Shown here: piece after piece, positions 8,666 to 19,899 of the stretch | Position numbering within the stretch: the first letter of the stretch is position 1 | How the letters are laid out: the number at the start of each line of letters is the position of its first letter | The notes under the pieces: generated by a model | Seen by the model: the letters and a program-made list of their open reading frames with translations, nothing else | The model's database searches: none | What the model was told of the DNA's origin: nothing | Source: Melanopsichium pennsylvanicum | Taxonomy: Eukaryota; Basidiomycota; Ustilaginomycetes; Ustilaginales | Length of the DNA stretch: 64,000 nt | Assembly (NCBI GenBank): GCA_900208305.1 | Contig: OAPG01000014.1 | Coordinates: forward strand, 310,001-374,000 | Reading direction: 5' to 3' | Position numbers and translations under genes: made by a program

Positions 8666-9724
8666 GCCCTCTTATATCTATCAAGCCCTGCTTGAAGTTC
8701 TTATCAGGATCCCTCTTATCAGGGACCCCCTTATTGACAGCTAGCCTCCCTAGCTGCCTTGTGCCTGTGTACACTGGGTTTGGTCCCTGCGCTTATCAGT
8801 GCTGGCTACCAGAGCCAGTAGCTGCTTATCACTTGACCCCAAATCCTACTGAGCCTGTTATCTGGACCCTCCATACCTGCTGGAGATCTTTCCAACCCTT
8901 GTAGAGGCCCTCCACGGTGTCTCTGGTCCCCATCTACAGCTTCTGGCAAGTGTCCAACCAAAATTGGCGGGAAACCCACCTTTAAGCGGAACTCAATATG
9001 AAAACCGATAAAATCAAGGGTTTCATCTGGACTCATTCTGAGTCCCTGTAACACATATGTTAGCTCAATGTACGCAAGCGGTTGGTTCTTTGCGTACGCT
9101 GGGAACAGAGAAATTCCAACTCCCAGCATGTGCAATGCCTGTCCTTTTTGCATGCACTGACTGTGAGAGCATGCCAAACCCACACTCATTGTGTACCCTG
9201 GTCTGCACCCATAACACCATCCAGCCCTTGCAGTTCTCACCAGTGATGGTTCTTAGGTGTAATTGTATCATATTTCCTGGCATACCATGATCCCTGAGCT
9301 CCTGATGCCTGACAACAGGCTTGAGCTTGCCAAAAACCTGCTGAGTGATATTGAACCATAGCAAGTCCAGAAGCAGGAGCTCAAGCTGATGACTATGAGC
9401 TTCAACAATCTCTAAAAACTTTGTTGTGCAATAAAATGGAGCTTTATTCATGACAGACATGCAGTGTGTATCATAGATGCAAGGAGAACAGAAAAGCAAG
9501 GCAGCATTCACAGGGTCGAAAATCTGTGTGCAAAAAGGAGTCGTCTCAGGCAAAGCAGAGCTCTCAACAACACGCAGCAGTCTTCATTCTCAATGTTCCT
9601 TCTTCATGACAGAATCGATTCAAATTACAATGTTGCAGTAAAGGTCGTTGGGTAAAGGGGGAGAGTGACATGTAACAGACGAGTGATGATCACCAAGAGA
9701 TCTGGGAGCTTCAGCTTTATACGT
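8666..9724. other. Region without a recognised gene next to the repeat cluster
   Basis: Overlapping minus-strand ORFs of 144 and 162 codons (8806-9240 and 9065-9553) lie in different frames. They show fragments such as EFRLKVGFPPILVGHLP and FNITQQVFGKLKPVVRH. They could be remains of the same mobile element, but match no domain I know. The last part, about 9,650-9,724, is the 3' flank of the transketolase gene. Confidence 0.35.
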
Positions 9725-12212
9725 CTAGTACTGCATGAGCTTGGCCTCGAGCTCGACTGGGGAAACGAGGGTCTGGCCCTGGAAGACCTTGGCAACGTGC
9801 TCGGCCTTGGCGGCAACGTCGTCGCCAGTCATCTTGAACTTCTTGAAGAGGTCCTTGGCGGGGGCGGAAGCACCGAAGGTGTTGATACCGTGCTGAGCGT
9901 GCGAGTACTTGGACCAGCCGAGAGTCGAGTAGGCCTCAACCGAGAGGATGGGCTTGCCCGAAGGCAGAACCGAGAGACGGTATTCAATGGGTTGAGCGTC
10001 GAAGACGGAAAAGCATGGGATGGAGACGACACGAGCCTTGATGCCCTTCTCGCCGAGCTTGGCAACGGCTTCATTGCAAAGAGGGACCTCGGAACCAGAG
10101 GCAACGAGAGTGATGTCGGCAGACTCGTTTTCGACCACAACGTAACCACCCTTGGAGGCCTTCTCAATGGAAGAGCCCTCGAGCTGGGGAAGGTTCTGTC
10201 GGGAAAGAGCGAGGACGGAGGGTGTCGACTTGCTCGTAATAGCGACTAGGTAAGCACCCGAAACCTCGTTGCCGTCAGCAGGTCGCCAGAACATGAGATT
10301 GGGGATGGCACGGAGAGCGATGGCAGTCTCGATAGGCTGGTGGGTAGGGCCATCCTCACCAAGACCGATCGAGTCGTGGGTGGCAACCCAGATGACGCGG
10401 TGGTGAGAGAGAGCCGAGAGACGGACGGCACCGATGGCGTAGGAAACGAAGTTCAAGAAGGTACCGGCGGTGGGGATGTGCATGCCAAAGGCGGCAAGAC
10501 CGTTCATGATGGCACCCATGGCGTGCTCACGGACACCGTATCGGATGTACTTGCCCGAGTAGTCACCGAGCTGGGTGGAGGGGTGCTGGAAGTCGACGGC
10601 GTTGCCCCATCGAGTAAGGTTGGAACCGGTCAAATCAGCGGAACCACCGAGGAGTTCGGGAACAGCGTCAGCGACCTTGCCGAGGACAGTCTCGGAGAGC
10701 TTTCGGGAAGCAACGGCGGCATCGCTGGGCTGGTAGGTGGGAAGGGACTTCTCCCAGCCCTGGGGGAGCTTGCCGGCGATGCGGCGAGCGATCTCAGCGT
10801 GCTCCTGAGGGTATTTGTCACCGTAGGCCTTGAACATCTGGGTCCACTCCTGGTCGGCCTTGGCACCTCGGTCAGCAATGTCCTTGTAAGCGGCGTAGAC
10901 GTCGTCGGGGACGACGAAGTGCTGCTTGGGGTCCATACCAAACTTGGCCTTGACGCCCTCGATGTCGTCAGCTTTGAGGGGAGCACCGTGGGTGGCAGCA
11001 AGACCCTGCTGCTTGGAACCGAAACCGATGGTGGTTTTGACGCGGATGATCGAGGGCTTGTCGGTGACCTTCCTGGCCTCAGAGATAGCCTTGTACAGAC
11101 CCTCGAGGTCCTTGTCACCGTCAAGGACATGAGAGACGTGCCAGCCGTAAGAAAGGAAACGCTGCTCAACGTCCTCGGTGAAGGAGCAAGCAGTGTCCCC
11201 GTCGATGGAGATGTGATTGTCGTCGTAGAGCGCAATCAAGTTGCCAAGCTTGAGGTGACCAGCAAGGGAGGCAGCCTCGGACGAGATACCCTCCTGCAAG
11301 CAGCCGTCACCGGTGAACATGTAGGTGTGGTTGGTGAAGAGAGGGAAGCCGTCCTTGTTGAAAGTGGCAGCAAGGTTAGCCTGGGCGATGGCAAGACCAA
11401 CAGAGTTGGCGAAGCCCTGACCAAGGGGACCAGTGGTGACTTCGATACCGTCAGTGTGACCAGCCTCGGGGTGACCGGGGGTCTTGGAGTCGACCTGACG
11501 GAAAGACTTGAGCTGCTCCATGGGCATATCCTTGTATCCGAGGAGGTGGTTGAGAATGTAGATAAGGGCGCAAGCGTGACCGTTGGAGAGAACGAATCGG
11601 TCACGGTTGATCCACTTGGAGTGAGCGGGGTTGACGTTCATGAATCTGGAGAAAGCACAGTTATTGCAGGGCAGAACGAGAGGCCAGGATGCTTGGAGTC
11701 AGCTGGAAGCTTAGTTTAGGGTTGTGAATGCGCAGCGTCTTGTTGTCTGGCCAAAATATTTGCAAATGCTGAAAAGAGCTTCTGGAAGCCATCTGTCCCC
11801 GTCAACGCTGACCAGCGTGTCGCGCTAGCAGGGCCAAACTCAGCACGATTCAAAATTCTGCAGCCGAACAAGAGCAACATGGTTGGGGCAGGAACTTACC
11901 TAGAGAAGAGGGTATGGGCCATGGGTGCCATGCCCATGGGAGCACCGGGGTGACCCGAGTTGGACTTGGCGACAACATCAGCAGCCAAGCATCCTGTAAT
12001 ATCGCAAGAGATCGAAGAGCAAAAATTGAACAAGCAAAATGTGAGCGATTTTGATGCAGGAACGCTTTGATAGTGTGCTGAGCTACGAGGTGCTGCTTTG
12101 AAAAACAGACCCAAGGGCTGAAAGAAAAATAGGCAGAATGAGAGAGAGAGGCAGAACACTTACGGATGGTGGCGATGGCCTTTTCGTCGGAAGCAGCCTT
12201 AGTGAAAGACAT
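9725..12212 (-). CDS. TKL1: Transketolase, three exons
   Basis: Transketolase is a thiamine-diphosphate enzyme of the non-oxidative pentose phosphate pathway that moves two-carbon units from xylulose-5-P to ribose-5-P or erythrose-4-P in the cytosol. Exons on the minus strand are 12164-12212 (MSFTKAASDEKAIATI), 11900-11993 and 9725-11645. The introns are 170 and 254 nt with GTAAGT donors and CAG acceptors, and joining is in frame to give 687 residues. Visible motifs are SNSGHPGAPMGMAP (N-terminal His), NRDRFVLSNGHACAL, the ThDP motif GDGCLQEG...LYDDN (about 160-191), GSADLTGSN, RYGVREHAMG with the catalytic Glu, and HDSIGLGEDGPTHQPIE. Length is normal for fungi. The C-terminus (KLMQY) is not a peroxisomal signal. 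Its antisense strand also carries a long open frame, an effect of codon bias. Confidence 0.95.
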
Positions 12213-14214
12213 GATGGGTATGGTGTGCGGAAATTGCGGTGGAGGGAAAGGACGAGAGTGGGAAAGGAGATGATGGTGAGAAGAAAGACACAATGTGAAA
12301 CGGATGATGGAAAGAAGAAGTTGAACAGTCAAATGTGGGCAAATAGGGCTAAAAGGAGAGGGAGAGAGAGGGCACAGGAATGCGAATGCAGCCGTATGTC
12401 GTGGTTGGGATTGCAAAGTGGAAGTGTTGTGTCCAATCGATCCGTCTGGGTCGCTTCGCATCTGAGCAGTAATTATTTCAAGGGTGCGTGCGTTTGAGCG
12501 TCCGCGTCAGATGGACCAAAGGTGGAGACAGACGTGACAGATCCGACACCAAACAGCCGAAAGAAGGATTGGAAGAGCGGCTGCAGCGCACAGGTAGCAG
12601 GCAGGCATCACACAGAGATCGATCAACTCTGCCGCTCAACTTTTTTTTGACAATTCTCAGGGCTGCACTGATACTCAGCACTGTTGTAAATTTACTTGGA
12701 CTCGAGGCGCTTCAGTTTCCTGACTGCATCATCAACCAACCAATCCGCCCTCGTCTGGCTTACTGAAGTCAAAGTGTATGCGAATAGCAGTCGAATCATG
12801 CATAAAGACAGCACACCCTTGAGCTCTTCTTGTTCACCTTTCTTCAGGCGTGGCCAGTCAATCCAGAGTATGGACAGCAGTAATGAACGACCAGTTGAGT
12901 TGGAATGCGGTTGGGCCACTTGTACAGTCACACTGCACACTCAGATCACATGTAGACTCCCCCCATGCAAAGATTCGCAGGAAGATTTAGCCGCACGAAC
13001 ACACACACACCGCAAATCACCAAAATTGGTTGAAATTTCCGTATGGTTCGTGTCTGCTGTATGCGACCGTCATACACTTCAATTTTCGTGGCCACGATTA
13101 CAAACTTGGAGTTGAGATTTTATATTTCAATACAAAACGTTTGTATACTTTTTATGGTGCCAAATTCCAGCGTCATCCTTTCGATGGACACAGGTGGCTA
13201 ATCAACACCACTCTGTGCAGGGATTTTTGCGAACATTTCGAGTTTGTCACAAGCTTGAAAACTCAGATCCGAACGCATCGTGACATGGGGCCAAAATGCA
13301 GCCGATTGTTCCAAGGTTTGCGTCGGTCTATCTAAGTATTGCGTCAGACTCGCTGCTGAACGGTCCGGTGTACCGCGCCAGATTACAGGGCACAGAGCCT
13401 CTCTACAGCAAATGTGGCTAGGTTTTCGGTCAAAATCGCAAGATCACCGGCGCTAGCATTGTGGGCAGCTGTGTCAAAAAGAATCAACACCATCTCCAGA
13501 TCATGTGCAAGATCACTTTTCAGCTTGCGAAAGGGTACATACACCATTTTACGTTCGATGCTGCAGGTGGGATCCGGTTTACCTAGGATCATTCGCAGCC
13601 GAGTCCGATCAGGGTTCCAAACGTGAATGCTTTCAGGTACAAATGTTTGACCAAACAAGTCAATCATCTCTTCTTCTTGGCTTTTTGCAACGTCACCGTG
13701 CTTGCAGCTGTCGTCAGACTGCGCGCAAATTTAGAGCGGTTTCGCCCAATCTTTTCAATCCACACAACATGGCATTTTCAGTGAATATTTATTGGTTCAC
13801 CTTGCCATGTTCCGCTGAATGTCAACAGGGCCTTTGCTTACAAAAGCCCTAGCTGTGCTATCGGTGTCCTCAACGTATCCACCAATTTCAACACGCCGAC
13901 CGCCGCATTGTTTGTTTGTAGAAGCGCACAATAACACGTGGCGCTGGCTGCACCAACTCTTCGAAATTCGCCTGGCTTAGCATGCCGCAGCAACTCGATT
14001 TCAGCCAACAAGTCCAGGTAGACAATGCCACTTCAAAGGTGATCGATTTTCACTGAAACGTGTCACCCAAGCTATCACCATACATGTACAAGATTGCGCT
14101 TGCTCGCTATTGCTGTGCATGACTTATGTTGCTGCTGATGAAATGGAACTCAAAAAAAAAAGCATGCTATTATACAGAGTTGAAAGCGGCTAGCGTCCGT
14201 GTGCGCGCGTCGGG
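12213..14214. other. 2-kb spacer between transketolase 5' end and the DUF726 gene
   Basis: The left part holds the transketolase promoter. At 12682-12698 a TTGTAAATTTACTTG half-palindrome resembles the 37,640 motif. The rest has only short ORFs. The best is a 94-codon minus-strand frame at 13383-13667, with no recognisable domain or signal. An ACACACACAC run lies at about 13002-13011. I see no tRNA or other RNA gene. Confidence 0.5.
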
Positions 14215-17200
14215 CTACCAAGGGTTCTCGGCCCAAGGATCGGGCTCAAGGCTGCCATCGCCAGCACGTCGTGGAGCTCGCTCGCCTGCAGGTGATGGCT
14301 TTGCTGAGCTTGAGAAGTCAAAACCTCTTCCTACCGCCAGGCTCGGAGGTGTCAAGGCGTCGAGCGAGCGTTCAACTCCCGGCGATAGCGTCTCGCCAAA
14401 CCCGAAGCTCGAGCTCGTTGGTAAGGAATGCATGGCGCTCTTGGTGCCCAACGACACATCGTACGACGTGTCAGGCTTGGCGGGTCCCCATCCATCCTCT
14501 CCTGTAGTCCATGACTCGTCCTTGAGCCCCGCCTCCCTTGCTGCCTGTGCATCGCCGTTCTTAAACCGCTCTACGAGATCCTGGGCTGCCGACGACGACA
14601 AGCCGTACTTTCGTACATCCGTTTCCAGTCCCTCAGAGCGTGACATGGTCAGCTCGACAGATTTGGTAGCAGGTTGAATGTCTTCATCATCATAGGATGC
14701 AAACGTCAGCGAAACACCGCCATTGTGCAGCACAGGTGCTCCCGTCTCTTGCGATGGCATGAAAGGCGTCGCATAGGGGCTGCTTTCCCTTGCTATTGCA
14801 ACATCTGCCATCGTAGTAGTCGGGGCATGAGGCTGATTTTGCTGGCTTGAATCATGTGCTTCCTCCTCGCTAGGAGGATCAAGCATCGCAAACCCTTTCG
14901 TGTTGGCAGAAAGGGGCAGAGGGGGCAGTGAGCTTTCGAGCTCCTTCACCTCAATTCCGGACTCACGCAGCTCGCGCAGAATCGCCTCGGTATCGAAAGC
15001 TGCACTTATCGAGCTCGGACGATCCGCTTCCGGTGTCGCAACACGCCCAAAGCCTTCGTGCGAGGCTCGCACCGCCTCAACGCGGGAGACAGATTGCTTG
15101 ACAATCTCTTCCTGAGCCTGCTTCGCTTCTTCCACCTTTTCGGCGGTGGTGAGCTCGACCGCTTCCTCTTTGTGTTCGACCCTGGGTGGTAGATCATCGT
15201 CTTCGTACTCATCATATTCGGCATGGCCCAGAGCTACGGCTGGGGGGGCGGCTGCTGCTGTCGAGCCAGCGGCCGAATCGGAGCGCGCAGGCGTCGCACT
15301 CTGACTGCCCGAGTTGCTTGCGCCTTTGCGTCGGAAGATCTTGCCGAAACCGCCCGTCTTTGTAGACACAGTCTTGAGCTCGAAATCATCCTTCTCTTCC
15401 TCACGCACCACCTGCCGCTCCGGAATCGCATTGAGGTCTTCTGGCTCGTCAAAGTAGTCTGCTGTAGTCCGGAAGCCGAGCTCACCCAAGACAAGCGGCA
15501 TCAAGGGGCGATAACCAAGATGACCAGGCACGACATGCGTAACATCAACATTTTCAATGTCTTGCACTCTTTCAACCGGATGCAATCCAGCAATGCTGCG
15601 CATGCCACCGGACGCCGCTCTGTGAAGATAGCCGAGAATCCAGTCAGTGCGCGAGAATGCACTTACGAATCGACCCGATACGACGCTCCTCGCCTCCTTC
15701 CAAGTTTCGTCCTTTGCTGTGACAGGAGCTCCCATAATGTAGACGTTCTGCACAATGCCAAACGCCTTGATTCGACTGAGCTCCACCAGAGCATAGAAGA
15801 TGACTCGTGCGCCAAGGCTGTAGCCGACTAGAGTGATGGGACGTACGCCGAGTTGACGTTTTGAGAGCGTATCTGCCAGGATGAGGCCTGCTGCCTGGGC
15901 TCGGTCCAGGGCATTGGACCACGGATTGTCGATCAGATATCCTAATTTGGTCAGCCAGAGAGGCCATGCCAGAGCACTAAACATGGCACTGGCACCGGCT
16001 ATAGTCAAGGCCAAGGCCTGCTGGACACCTTGAACGATGGTCTCGTTCCAGAGCAGACCGAGAGCGTTTCCCATCTCTTGCATCATGTCGGGCTCCCAGA
16101 GGACGCTAAAGCAATCACCCATGACGCTGTCGATGACGCTGAAAGGGAGTCTAACGTCGTCCTGCGCGCCGCTCATGAATCCTGGCACAGTGATGATGGC
16201 ATTGACGCGCTTGTTGTTGTGAATAGGCTTGAACTCGAAGGTTTTAACGCTACGCGTGCGTCGGCTCATGCCTCGTCCTGCTAAACTCATGCCTCCCACG
16301 GTACCTGTTGACGTGATGAGAGCGGCTCCGCCGACACCGCCCAAAAAGCTGCTGGTACCTCCGATACCGACCGCACCCAAAGCAGCACCCATACCCGCAC
16401 CAATGACAGGGGCAAGCAGACCAGCAGAAAGACCGATGACGAGACCACCACCGACGGTGGCCAGGCCCATCATGACCATACGTTTCTTGCGAGCCATGAG
16501 CATGCGTTGTTTGACCGCCGATTGGTCACTGAGTGCTTCCACACCTTCCTCAATCTCCAATGCCTCTGTGACGCGCTTCTCGAACTGAGTCACGTCCATC
16601 CACGTGAGACCAAGATAGGAGGCTACTCGCTCCAGCAGAACACGCGAGCGGGCATCGTACACACTGTCGGCAGTGAGGACGAGGAAAAGGTCGCAAAGAA
16701 CGGTCCAGCGCAGATCGAGGGTGATGATGGCATCGGCGCTGCTGATGCTCGTAGTAATACCGTCGAGCGCACCCGGTGGCGGCTCCAGCGCCTGTGGCTC
16801 TTTGGTGAGACCGAGTGTGGTTGTGACAGAGCCCGGTCCGACTTCCGCGTCCGGAATCGCTGGAATTCCATCGACGGCATCCACTGCATTGGCCAGCTGC
16901 GACGCGGTGTTTGGGTCCGCAACGACGGTGCCACTGGAAACAATCGATGTGGGTCGCGAGGATTTTGAAGTCCCAGACTGCTTGATGTTGTGTTCAATTT
17001 GATCATCTGAACGGTCATGCTTTGATGCAATGTCGGCGTCATCGTCAAGATTGGTCTTTCTCGTGTCTTTGTCTGTCTCGTCGAGCTGCATGCCGATGTC
17101 AAATCCTTCGTCATCCATTGAAGCATCTCTACGTAGAGTCTTTGTCGATCCGGCCTGGTTCTGCTGCTTGACATGTGTGTGTGCAGGAGCCTGGGTAGGC

Positions 17201-18369
17201 TTTCGCAGGCTGCCTCCTAGGTCACCGTCGTTAACGTGATCGTCCTCCTCTGCGACTATGTGTTGCTGCTGATCATGCTTTGTATCTGACTCAGCGAGCT
17301 TGATTGAGGTCGAGGCCGACGGTATCGGTTCGGGAACGGCAGCTACGATGCGATCATCAAAAGTGCTTGATGGCTTCTGCATTTCTGCAGCCTTCATGAC
17401 TGCGATTGCGTCTTGTTTTTTGCGTTGCTCCTCAAGCTCCTGCTCCTCTTGTTCCCTTTCCCGGAGTGCTTCGGGGTCAAAGTCAGGATTATCGATGGTT
17501 TGGGTGGTGATAAGAGAGGGGGCAAGATCGGTTGCAAGTACACCATGCTCCGCCAAGGATTCGATCATGCGCTGCTCTGAGCTTTCGATATCCATGTGCT
17601 GATAAAGACGGGCCATGACTTTGAGCTTCCAGCCGTCGATGCTTTGCTTGGCACCTTCGAGATTCTTTCCTGGTACTCTACGGATTTGTCGTACCATCTC
17701 GGAAGCTATCAAGCTGCAAAGACCAACGTAAGCAATCTTTTGGCCCTCAGATAGAAGCTGTTTGGTAGTCTTCATCTGGTTGAGTGGGGTGGCAGCTGTG
17801 TTGTCACCGTATGGATCATGACGGCCACCATCCTGGAAGAGATATTCGGTCGCGGCATGGAGTTCCTCAGCCTCTTCATCCTCATCTAATCTGAGTTGTG
17901 TGTACCCTTTTTCGTCGTCGGTGTCATCGTCATCGTCGGCGTTGTTGGCGGGTTTCGAGCGCCAGTCATAGCCTCTAGCGTCGTCAATGTCGAGATGCTT
18001 GCCGGTAGCATTGGTCGCAGCATTGTGAGAGCGAGTGGCTGTTGCACTGGGTGTTGAGGCGGTGGTGTCTAAGAGGTACTGGGACTTTGCTTGTGTGTGC
18101 TTGTGTTGCGTCCCACTGACAGAAGGTTTGGGTTGATTGCGAGCCGAAGTCCTTGAGGGTAACGATCTGAATCTGCGCGGGTCGTCCGGGTCAGAGTCGT
18201 CTTGCTCTTCATCTCCATACGGAAGGTCGTACGGGTTGGAATAGGCGCTGACGGGTATTGATGGTGCGGATGTTTGGGCGGTCTCGACTGGCATAGACTC
18301 CCATTCGTCATCGTCATCGACCGCGGCTGCGCCCTGAGCGGAGGTGAAGGGCTTGTATGACGTGCTCAT
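14215..18369 (-). CDS. DUF726/TMCO4-family membrane protein with an alpha/beta-hydrolase fold
   Basis: This is a single-exon gene of 1,384 residues. The N-terminal half is acidic and disordered, with a conserved stretch around SEGQKIAYVGLCSLIASEMV and a possible coiled coil (REREQEEQELEEQRKKQ). A Gly/Ala-rich hydrophobic region at about 631-700 looks membrane-embedded. The DUF726 domain follows, with ITVPGFMSGAQDD, an FSVLWEPDMM stretch and the nucleophile elbow GYSLG (849-853, Ser851), then YIMGAPV and HVVPGHLGYR. Relatives are human TMCO4 and yeast Mil1/YFL034W, which binds a clathrin adaptor subunit; enzyme activity is not established. The C-terminal 350 residues are low-complexity. The family call rests on the hydrolase region; the exact role is unknown. 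Confidence 0.85.
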   Translation of the reverse strand: MSTSYKPFTSAQGAAAVDDDDEWESMPVETAQTSAPSIPVSAYSNPYDLPYGDEEQDDSDPDDPRRFRSLPSRTSARNQPKPSVSGTQHKHTQAKSQYLLDTTASTPSATATRSHNAATNATGKHLDIDDARGYDWRSKPANNADDDDDTDDEKGYTQLRLDEDEEAEELHAATEYLFQDGGRHDPYGDNTAATPLNQMKTTKQLLSEGQKIAYVGLCSLIASEMVRQIRRVPGKNLEGAKQSIDGWKLKVMARLYQHMDIESSEQRMIESLAEHGVLATDLAPSLITTQTIDNPDFDPEALREREQEEQELEEQRKKQDAIAVMKAAEMQKPSSTFDDRIVAAVPEPIPSASTSIKLAESDTKHDQQQHIVAEEDDHVNDGDLGGSLRKPTQAPAHTHVKQQNQAGSTKTLRRDASMDDEGFDIGMQLDETDKDTRKTNLDDDADIASKHDRSDDQIEHNIKQSGTSKSSRPTSIVSSGTVVADPNTASQLANAVDAVDGIPAIPDAEVGPGSVTTTLGLTKEPQALEPPPGALDGITTSISSADAIITLDLRWTVLCDLFLVLTADSVYDARSRVLLERVASYLGLTWMDVTQFEKRVTEALEIEEGVEALSDQSAVKQRMLMARKKRMVMMGLATVGGGLVIGLSAGLLAPVIGAGMGAALGAVGIGGTSSFLGGVGGAALITSTGTVGGMSLAGRGMSRRTRSVKTFEFKPIHNNKRVNAIITVPGFMSGAQDDVRLPFSVIDSVMGDCFSVLWEPDMMQEMGNALGLLWNETIVQGVQQALALTIAGASAMFSALAWPLWLTKLGYLIDNPWSNALDRAQAAGLILADTLSKRQLGVRPITLVGYSLGARVIFYALVELSRIKAFGIVQNVYIMGAPVTAKDETWKEARSVVSGRFVSAFSRTDWILGYLHRAASGGMRSIAGLHPVERVQDIENVDVTHVVPGHLGYRPLMPLVLGELGFRTTADYFDEPEDLNAIPERQVVREEEKDDFELKTVSTKTGGFGKIFRRKGASNSGSQSATPARSDSAAGSTAAAAPPAVALGHAEYDEYEDDDLPPRVEHKEEAVELTTAEKVEEAKQAQEEIVKQSVSRVEAVRASHEGFGRVATPEADRPSSISAAFDTEAILRELRESGIEVKELESSLPPLPLSANTKGFAMLDPPSEEEAHDSSQQNQPHAPTTTMADVAIARESSPYATPFMPSQETGAPVLHNGGVSLTFASYDDEDIQPATKSVELTMSRSEGLETDVRKYGLSSSAAQDLVERFKNGDAQAAREAGLKDESWTTGEDGWGPAKPDTSYDVSLGTKSAMHSLPTSSSFGFGETLSPGVERSLDALTPPSLAVGRGFDFSSSAKPSPAGERAPRRAGDGSLEPDPWAENPW

Positions 18370-19277
18370 GGCCGTCTAAGTGTGATAGTGCTGGGACATA
18401 AAGCAAACTAGGTCGACTGTTCAAGTTGAGGTGTCAGATAAAAGGCGCTTTGCATGGAAAGAGCAGTATCGACAGCTACGCTCTTGCTGAAAACACTCTG
18501 TGGTTGTTTGGTATGTGGAGGTGATGCCGCCACGAAGGAAGCGTCTTCGGGCTTTGGTGACAGCGAGTCGACCCTGACAAGTGCAGAGGACTCGAAACGA
18601 CAAAGGCGGCGATATGAAGAAAGCTGTTATATGGATGAGGGAGAGACGATGATGCAGGAGGTACAAGGAGGCGGGAAACACGTACAGTAAGTACCGTAAG
18701 CGGACAAGCCAGCCAGGGTTCAACCGTTGTGTAGTTTGTGGTTATTGTCCAGTATAGTAAATTTAACAGCGTGAGTAGGCTAGCCAAGCCAGCGTTTGCT
18801 GAATTAACCGATTTCGGTGAATTTTGAGCCTCAACACGCTGACTTTAGCCGCACAAGCACACACATTCCTGCCGATCCTTTGCGCTACAACTTTCCCAAA
18901 TAATTTGTGATTCATAATAAATATAATTGTTAAAAGGTCAATCTCACATTATGTTCATTTTGGTAGCACTCTCTCTCTCTCTGATTCTCCTTGGTAAACC
19001 ATAACTTAGTCAAGAAACAAGCTTGTGGTAATCGACGATACACTTTCGCACAAAGTAGAGTCAAACGGACTGGTAGCGGTCACTTCTGTCACTTCTCTGA
19101 CACAACTGAATCGTGGGGGCTTTATTCGGAGTCATGATTGTCGACTCAACCTGATTCATGATAGTGCAAGCTGCATGATAGTATACAAATGTTCTGACCG
19201 TGACCTTTCGGCCTTAGAGGGTGCATGTACGAGAGCGAAAGCCAGCAAGCAAGCTTACGAGTAGTGTATGCTCCCAT
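18370..19277. other. Spacer between the DUF726 gene and SRP14
   Basis: It contains the promoter of the DUF726 gene and the 3' flank of SRP14. ACAGTAAGTACC near 18685 and ATAGTAAATTTAAC near 18755 resemble the recurring palindrome half-sites. A short CT repeat lies at about 18968-18983. No gene is seen. Confidence 0.5.
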
Positions 19278-19899
19278 TTACGCTGTCTTGGCTACCTGCA
19301 GCTTTCGCTTTACCTCCTTAACTTTCTCCTTGCGCAGAACAAGTCCTTTCTTAAGTGCACGCTGTCGCTTGCGTCGGCCGGCACCGCGTTTGCTGCCAAT
19401 TTTGTTGGTCATGATCTTGTCTTTGCCAAGTACTGTTTCGATCATCTTCTTACGACTCTGTTCCCGGGCTTTGTCCATCTTCCTCTCCTTGGCCTTGTCG
19501 CGCTTTTTGAGTCCATTGGATAGATGCGTTCTGAGCAATGGCAAGTATGCTTTCTGGAATGACGCGAGCTTAGAGGCAGGTACGAGCGTGCTGATTTTGA
19601 TCTTGCCACTTCCGGATACACCGTTGGTAGCTCGAAACAGAATCGCATCTGTGAGTCCTCTTGCAGATGAGGGTATCATGTCGACATCATCGTCCTTTGC
19701 CGCCGACGCCGGTGCCTTTTTGGAAGAGACGTATACCGAGTGCTTTGAGCTGCTCTCTTCAAAGAGCTTGGTCAGCTCCGAGAGAAACTATTGAAAAGGA
19801 TGAGAGTGATTGAGAATCTAGATGAGCGTCATGTTATGAAACGAGCGGTGAAGACGTCGAGCTACTTGGCATACTTACCTGTTCATTGGTCACTGTCAT
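19278..19899 (-). CDS. SRP14: Signal recognition particle subunit SRP14, two exons
   Basis: SRP14 binds the Alu domain of SRP RNA and helps slow translation while the ribosome is brought to the ER. The first exon (19879-19899) encodes MTVTNEQ. A 91-nt intron with GTAAGT donor and ATAG acceptor leads to exon 2 (19278-19787), which starts FLSELTKLFEESSSKHSVYV, the classic SRP14 N-terminus. The full product is 176 residues. The core continues GKIKISTLVPASKLASFQKA. The last 70 residues are a very basic Lys/Arg-rich tail (RKKMIETVLGKDKIMTNKIG and beyond), as in fungal SRP14. The tiny first exon is missed by simple ORF calling. It is divergent with the Vms1 gene. Confidence 0.88.

Noticed and set aside
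9725..9760. Possible stop-codon readthrough of transketolase to a peroxisomal signal
   Set aside because: The frame beyond the TAG does not end in an SKL-like tripeptide, so the known smut peroxisomal readthrough mechanism is not supported here.
10340..11719. 459-codon plus-strand frame antisense to transketolase
   Set aside because: The transketolase frame opposite it is unmistakable. The antisense frame has low-complexity Gly/Val/Asp-rich content typical of a codon-bias shadow.
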